Origin: Parelusimicrobium sp031549165
Lineage (GTDB): Bacteria; Elusimicrobiota; Elusimicrobia; Elusimicrobiales; Elusimicrobiaceae
Assembly (NCBI GenBank): GCA_031549165.1
Contig: JAVBQE010000020.1
Location: forward strand, 1 to 9,790
DNA: 9,790 bases
Direction: 5' to 3'
Part shown: in pieces, positions 6,518 to 9,790 of the stretch
Layout of the letters: each line of letters opens with the position of its first letter
How positions within the stretch are numbered: the first letter of the stretch is position 1
The notes under the pieces: generated by a model
The model's database searches: none
Seen by the model: the letters and a program-made list of their open reading frames with translations, nothing else
What the model was told of the DNA's origin: nothing
Made by a program: the position numbers and the translations under genes

Positions 6518-7429
6518 TTATCTCTTTGCTAAGTAATTGGTGATTCTTACTTTCATTTCAACTTCAGCCATTTCACCGATGGAGTTCATTGTTCTATCCA
6601 CCGCTTCGTCCGCGCGCGCAGAGCCCTGGCGGTCCGACTTGGAGAACGTGGCGAAAATGCCGCCTGTGGCAACGTCTTTAAGTGAAACAGTGGTTGTGCC
6701 TCTGCACCACATAAGGCCGTTAACTACTTTGGACGGATATTCGTTTATTTCGCTGTTAACGTCTATGGAAATATCGGCAGGCTCATTAATGGCTACGCTG
6801 AGGCCCATTTCGTTAACCCCGTTTATTATGTGGCTGTGCAGCACATTGCTGTTAGCGCCGAGCACTTTTAAGGAAATTTTAACTTTGCTCATAGAGTCAT
6901 AAAGCGCATTTTTAAGATAGACATATTTTTCAGCCTGGTAGCCCTGGCCGTTATAGTCTAAAACCTCGTAGAGGTTCTGCAAATTATTCCTCTGTTCAAT
7001 TAAAGGCTGTATTTTAACGGCAGTTTTAATAGCGCCAAACTTGTCAGACGTGGCAAACAGTTTGGACAAACCGTCCAACTGGCCGTCCAGATTGCCGATT
7101 TCGCCTTCTATCATTTGCTTGCCCACTTTTCTTTCCAGCGCGGCGACGGCGTAGTATTGTTTGGTTGCTTTATCCTTCCATGTATCTTCAATGAAAGAGT
7201 GGTTTGCAATGTCGGAAACCAACTGGCCGTTACCGCCGGCGGCAGTGAGGCGTTTGTTAATCTCGGCTATGGCGTTTTTGGACGCTGCGTCTTTAGTAGC
7301 GCCCATTGAGGCTGCGGTTAAATACTTTTCTCCGTTAACTTTGGAGAGCTTGTAGCTTAAAGTATTCTTATTAACCGTAGAACACGCGGCTAACAAGGCA
7401 ACTAAGCCAAATACTAATGCTTTTTTCAT
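6518..7429 (-). CDS. LPP20-like lipoprotein
   Basis: A 303-residue predicted lipoprotein. The signal peptide ends in the lipobox LLAAC with the acylated Cys at residue 16; Ser follows the Cys, which favours outer-membrane sorting if the E. coli +2 rule applies. Residues about 35-110 resemble the LPP20 fold (A-x-A-S-x-G-A-T-K-D-A-A-S-K-N-A-style helix, then a beta segment). Residues about 185-300 form a second alpha/beta region with alternating strands (for example ISIDVNSEINEY). I do not recognise a more specific family. AAGGAG (7435-7440) lies ahead of the ATG at a suitable distance. A palindromic repeat occupies the 149-bp gap from the COG3014-type gene. Position within a set of lipoprotein genes suggests an envelope role, but no activity can be assigned. 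Confidence 0.75.
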   Translation of the reverse strand: MKKALVFGLVALLAACSTVNKNTLSYKLSKVNGEKYLTAASMGATKDAASKNAIAEINKRLTAAGGNGQLVSDIANHSFIEDTWKDKATKQYYAVAALERKVGKQMIEGEIGNLDGQLDGLSKLFATSDKFGAIKTAVKIQPLIEQRNNLQNLYEVLDYNGQGYQAEKYVYLKNALYDSMSKVKISLKVLGANSNVLHSHIINGVNEMGLSVAINEPADISIDVNSEINEYPSKVVNGLMWCRGTTTVSLKDVATGGIFATFSKSDRQGSARADEAVDRTMNSIGEMAEVEMKVRITNYLAKR

Positions 7430-7461
7430 AATTATCTCCTTTTAAATATTTTAAAAGCGTT

Positions 7462-7549
7462 GTCATTGCGAGGCTGAAAGCCGCGGCAATCTCCCACTTA
7501 ACTGCTGTACGACATAAGTGGGAGATTGCCGCGCTTCGCTCGCAATGAC
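7462..7549. repeat. Palindromic intergenic repeat, family A copy 2
   Basis: An 88-bp inverted repeat with near-perfect arms: GTCATTGCGAG and CTCGCAATGAC at the ends, CGCGGCAATCTCCCACTTA and TAAGTGGGAGATTGCCGCG inside, and a centre containing GCTGTACGAC. It is the better-preserved of two copies in the window. It lies inside the lipoprotein operon between two co-directional genes, where its hairpin could attenuate transcription or protect mRNA ends. Confidence 0.92.
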
Positions 7550-7578
7550 CTACTTATTTTATTAAAACTACCTTAAAT

Positions 7579-8877
7579 CTAAATGGCTGTACGTGTATGT
7601 AAGAACGTACGGGAACCTTTTTTTATTTCTATATTTACAAATTCTTTGGTGCTTACGTTGGCGCCGGTTTCATCTTTACCGTTAAAAATAATGGTATACA
7701 CGCCGGGCGGGACGAACATTCTGCTCATGCGTATTTCCCCGGGCAGTAAAAACCAGCTGCGCGTATCCGCCACTTCGGTGGCGGCATTAAACACGCTCAT
7801 CAGCGCGCCTGCGAGCATGCCTATATTATCGTCATTACTGGCGCTTTTGGCGGCGTGTTTGGCCTGCACGGCCATTACTTGTTTGATAACCGCGCGCGCT
7901 ATCATGCGTACGCGCTGGGCTAGCATTTGCTCATCCAAAGTCTGCCTTACATGCGCAGACACGTTAGACACAAGCTGTGTTTCATATTTATAGCCCGCCA
8001 CTTCTACGTCCGAGCTTACTATTTTATAAGGCACGTCTACTAAAACGGGATAGGCTATAGTAATGGAGTTGCCTATATAGCCGCCTATAATGGCGTTCTG
8101 CACCGACGGGCTTGCGCTTTGCAGCTCGTCTGTGCCTTGTATGCTGAGCCACGCTTCGTTCCACGCTACCTGCATGGTGCGAGACATCTTCATCGGCACA
8201 AAGCCGTTGTAGTGCACAAAAATTATTTCACCCATCTGCGCCGCGCTAGCCGGCACAGAAAAGTCCGGCTTTTGCACATGGTAGCCCGCCTTATCATACG
8301 CGTCAAAAGCATTAGTACGCGCTATGCGCGCGTCCGAGCGCGCACCGCCGCTTTCAAAGAGCAGGCTTGTAAAGTACTGTACAAAAGGGTCGTCTCTGTA
8401 GCCGGATTTTTTGGACTCTCTTAAATTGTCAAGGAAGAAAACAGCCTTTCTGGCTTCCACCAAAGCGCCCTGTAAATCACCCTGGTCCAAAAAGTCCATC
8501 GCGCGAAAGTAGAATGTTAAAGCTCTCTCATATTCCGGCGCGTAATACGGCACGGTGTTATCGTTTATTAAATACTGGCCTATACCTTTGGAAATGCTTT
8601 TGGTAAAAAGCTCGTCCATTATCGTCTGCACGCGGGCAAAGCTTTCATTACTTTCTTTAGGCATGCCGCCGTCGTGCTGTACAAGGCCTAAGTTTTGGTA
8701 ATACATTACGGCGTTCTTCTCGCCGAATTTACTTTTTTGTTTTTCCAGTTTATTAATGGCCGCCGTATAATCCTGCTGCGCCACTAAAACTGCAACGTCA
8801 TTTTTATTACGTAAAGAGGGCCCCGCACAGCCGCAGGCTATAACCGCCAAAGCAAGTAGTATCGGGGCCCTCTTCAT
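7579..8877 (-). CDS. COG3014-type lipoprotein with TPR-like region
   Basis: A 432-residue predicted lipoprotein. The signal peptide ends at VIACGC, so either Cys15 or Cys17 could be acylated. Residues about 28-150 are helical and TPR-like; the part PYYAPEYERALTFYFRAMDF (110-129) followed by GDLQGALVEARKA is the clearest match to the conserved core of COG3014 proteins. The C-terminal third includes a predicted amphipathic stretch (about 305-345) and ends in a beta domain with PPGVYTIIFNG (390-400), of the sort seen in envelope carbohydrate- or protein-binding modules. No enzyme motif is visible. The gene starts 8 bp after the lpoB-like stop, and its ribosome site (AAGGAAA) overlaps that stop codon, so the two are probably co-translated. 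COG3014 genes are commonly found near lpoB-like genes (from memory); the molecular role is not known to me. Confidence 0.8.
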   Translation of the reverse strand: MKRAPILLALAVIACGCAGPSLRNKNDVAVLVAQQDYTAAINKLEKQKSKFGEKNAVMYYQNLGLVQHDGGMPKESNESFARVQTIMDELFTKSISKGIGQYLINDNTVPYYAPEYERALTFYFRAMDFLDQGDLQGALVEARKAVFFLDNLRESKKSGYRDDPFVQYFTSLLFESGGARSDARIARTNAFDAYDKAGYHVQKPDFSVPASAAQMGEIIFVHYNGFVPMKMSRTMQVAWNEAWLSIQGTDELQSASPSVQNAIIGGYIGNSITIAYPVLVDVPYKIVSSDVEVAGYKYETQLVSNVSAHVRQTLDEQMLAQRVRMIARAVIKQVMAVQAKHAAKSASNDDNIGMLAGALMSVFNAATEVADTRSWFLLPGEIRMSRMFVPPGVYTIIFNGKDETGANVSTKEFVNIEIKKGSRTFLHTRTAI

Positions 8878-8885
8878 AAATTTCC

Positions 8886-9479
8886 TTACCAGGTGGTGCC
8901 GCGTTTAAGAACGTACTTTTTAATCTTCTTTTCGCCGTTCCAGACTATCTGGTTAGTTTCAATATTAATAAGCTTTAAGTTAACCTGATAGTAAATTACG
9001 TTTTTCTTTCCTTCTGTGTCCCAGATGGAGTTAAGCACGCCGCTGAGCATATAGTCCGCACCTACTTCTTTGCCGAAGGCTTTTCTGGTGGCTTCGGAGG
9101 CAAACTCGTCCTGCTCCAGGCGCTCTGTTCTCACTTCGCCTCTTTCTTCTTTAGAGGCGACAAAGTTTACTTTGGTAGAGTTAATTAAAGCACGCTGCAT
9201 GTTTTCAATAAAAGTCTGCGTGTTAATGTGCTCCATGCTGTTGTTGACAACAGTGCCTACAATGACGGTGGGCTCTTTACGAAGGTTGGCCACGGCTTTA
9301 TTGTACCAGGGCTGCATAAGGCAGTCAGATATCATCTCTTCGCTTACGAGGCGAGAGTCCGTGTCGTTCCATTTACCGCTAAGGTCTTTAGTGGCGTCAA
9401 CGTCCATACGCTCAACCTTAGTGGAACAGGCCGCGATGAACGGAAGGGTTAAGGCTAACAGTAGTATTATTTTTTTCAT
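8886..9479 (-). CDS. lpoB: LpoB-like penicillin-binding protein activator lipoprotein
   Basis: A 197-residue lipoprotein with lipobox IAAC and acylated Cys18. It matches the LpoB (YcfM, COG3417) family: DLSGKWNDTDSRLVSEEM (32-49), CLMQPW (53-58), TFIENMQRALINS (89-101), the RTERLEQ motif (117-123), VGADYMLSGVL (139-149) and YYQVNLKLINIETNQIVWNG (163-182). In E. coli LpoB spans the periplasm from the outer membrane and activates the peptidoglycan synthase PBP1b; whether the same partner is used here is inference, since no PBP gene is in the window. The linker between Cys18 and the folded domain is short, so the reach of the protein across the periplasm may differ from E. coli. A strong AAAGGAG (9485-9491) precedes the ATG. 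It is the first lipoprotein gene of the cluster. Confidence 0.9.
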   Translation of the reverse strand: MKKIILLLALTLPFIAACSTKVERMDVDATKDLSGKWNDTDSRLVSEEMISDCLMQPWYNKAVANLRKEPTVIVGTVVNNSMEHINTQTFIENMQRALINSTKVNFVASKEERGEVRTERLEQDEFASEATRKAFGKEVGADYMLSGVLNSIWDTEGKKNVIYYQVNLKLINIETNQIVWNGEKKIKKYVLKRGTTW

Positions 9480-9520
9480 ATCTTCTCCTTTCTAATATTG
9501 TAACGAATTTTTAGGCTGTT

Positions 9521-9790
9521 TTATTTCAAAATATTATCTATCTCGGTAAGTTCTTCCTGCGTAAAAGCTAAGTTTTTGAGCGCTTTGACGTTGTCTATAA
9601 TCTGTTCCGCTCTGCTTGCGCCGATAAGCGCGGAAGTTACTTCTTCGCGCCTTAACACCCAGGCTAAGGCCAGTTGCGCTAAATCCTGCTCTCTACGCTG
9701 TGCGATAACATTTAGCCTGCGGGTTTTCTCCACGGCTTCTTCTGTAATGCCTTCTTCTTTTAGATATACACCGGAAGTTTTTACGCGCGA
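9521..9790 (-). CDS. Aldo/keto reductase, YghZ-type, C-terminal part
   Basis: The frame is open from the window's right edge to TAA at 9523-9521 and gives the last 89 residues of an NAD(P)H-dependent aldo/keto reductase. The signatures are LAQLALAWVLRREEVTSALI, then GASRAEQIIDNVKAL and a final FTQEELTEIDNI. The IGASR...Q..(E/D)N stretch is the cofactor (2'-phosphate/adenine) binding end of the barrel. It reads closest to YghZ (L-glyceraldehyde 3-phosphate reductase) and Kv-beta-type reductases. A GTG at 9733 is an internal codon, not the start. The N-terminal barrel and the catalytic Tyr lie outside the window. It lies 41 bp upstream of lpoB on the same strand without a visible terminator between, so read-through is possible, but the functions look unrelated. 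Confidence 0.88.
   Translation of the reverse strand, partial: SRVKTSGVYLKEEGITEEAVEKTRRLNVIAQRREQDLAQLALAWVLRREEVTSALIGASRAEQIIDNVKALKNLAFTQEELTEIDNILK

Noticed and set aside
3932..7549. A CRISPR array made of the repeated palindromes
   Set aside because: The copies are 3.5 kb apart, long and palindromic, and differ in length; there is no regular spacing and no cas gene.
7583..8424. Open frames on the + strand opposite the lipoprotein genes
   Set aside because: They lie antisense to well-supported genes, lack ribosome sites and give low-complexity or cysteine-rich translations typical of shadow frames.
9497..9502. A -10 box (TACAAT on the - strand) for lpoB
   Set aside because: No suitable -35 sits at the right distance (the best TTGAAA is 21 bp away), and the start site would fall inside the ribosome binding site.
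9521..9733. A short 70-residue protein starting with GTG at 9733
   Set aside because: The frame continues open to the window edge with sequence fitting the aldo/keto reductase family, so this is the C-terminal part of a longer gene.

Overview
The window reads as chromosomal DNA from a Gram-negative (two-membrane) bacterium. Three predicted outer-membrane or periplasmic lipoproteins, an AsmA-type envelope protein and a periplasmic FKBP isomerase all imply an outer membrane. Genes use clear purine-rich ribosome sites (AAAGGAG, AGGAG), and the spacers carry several families of dispersed palindromic repeats. The phylum cannot be fixed from sequence alone. A gut Elusimicrobiota-like organism is my best guess, held weakly.

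Layout. Positions 1-105 hold the 3' end of an unrecognised + strand gene. It converges on a large AsmA-like gene on the - strand (161-2338). That gene is divergent from an MscS-family mechanosensitive channel gene on the + strand (2370-3920), with only 31 bp between the two start codons. The spacer centres on a perfect AT palindrome that supplies a TATAAT on both strands. After a palindromic repeat (3932-4038) everything else is on the - strand. In transcription order (right to left) these are: a cut-off aldo/keto reductase of the YghZ type (9521-9790), an LpoB-like lipoprotein (8886-9479), a COG3014-type lipoprotein (7579-8877), an LPP20-like lipoprotein (6518-7429), and an FkpA/Mip-like FKBP isomerase (5717-6436) followed by a good hairpin terminator. 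A 400-bp spacer packed with inverted repeats follows, then a FluC/CrcB fluoride channel (4935-5312) whose stop codon overlaps the start of an SPL-family radical SAM protein (4048-4935).

How the genes fit together. The lpoB - COG3014 - LPP20 - FKBP set looks like one envelope operon: outer-membrane lipoproteins, one related to an activator of the peptidoglycan synthase PBP1b, plus a periplasmic folding factor. AsmA-like and MscS proteins also act at the envelope. The fluoride channel and radical SAM pair is a separate, translationally coupled unit.

The most unusual content is non-coding. There are two copies of a long palindromic element sharing a GCTGTACGAC loop, two copies of a CCCTCTCC/GGGAGAGG element, and the repeat-dense spacer at 5324-5716, where one TTCGGC segment could pair with any of three GCCGAA partners. 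I see no CRISPR array, tRNA, rRNA, transposase or phage gene. I do not see clear evidence of a wholly new system; the lipoprotein cluster and the structured spacer are the best leads.
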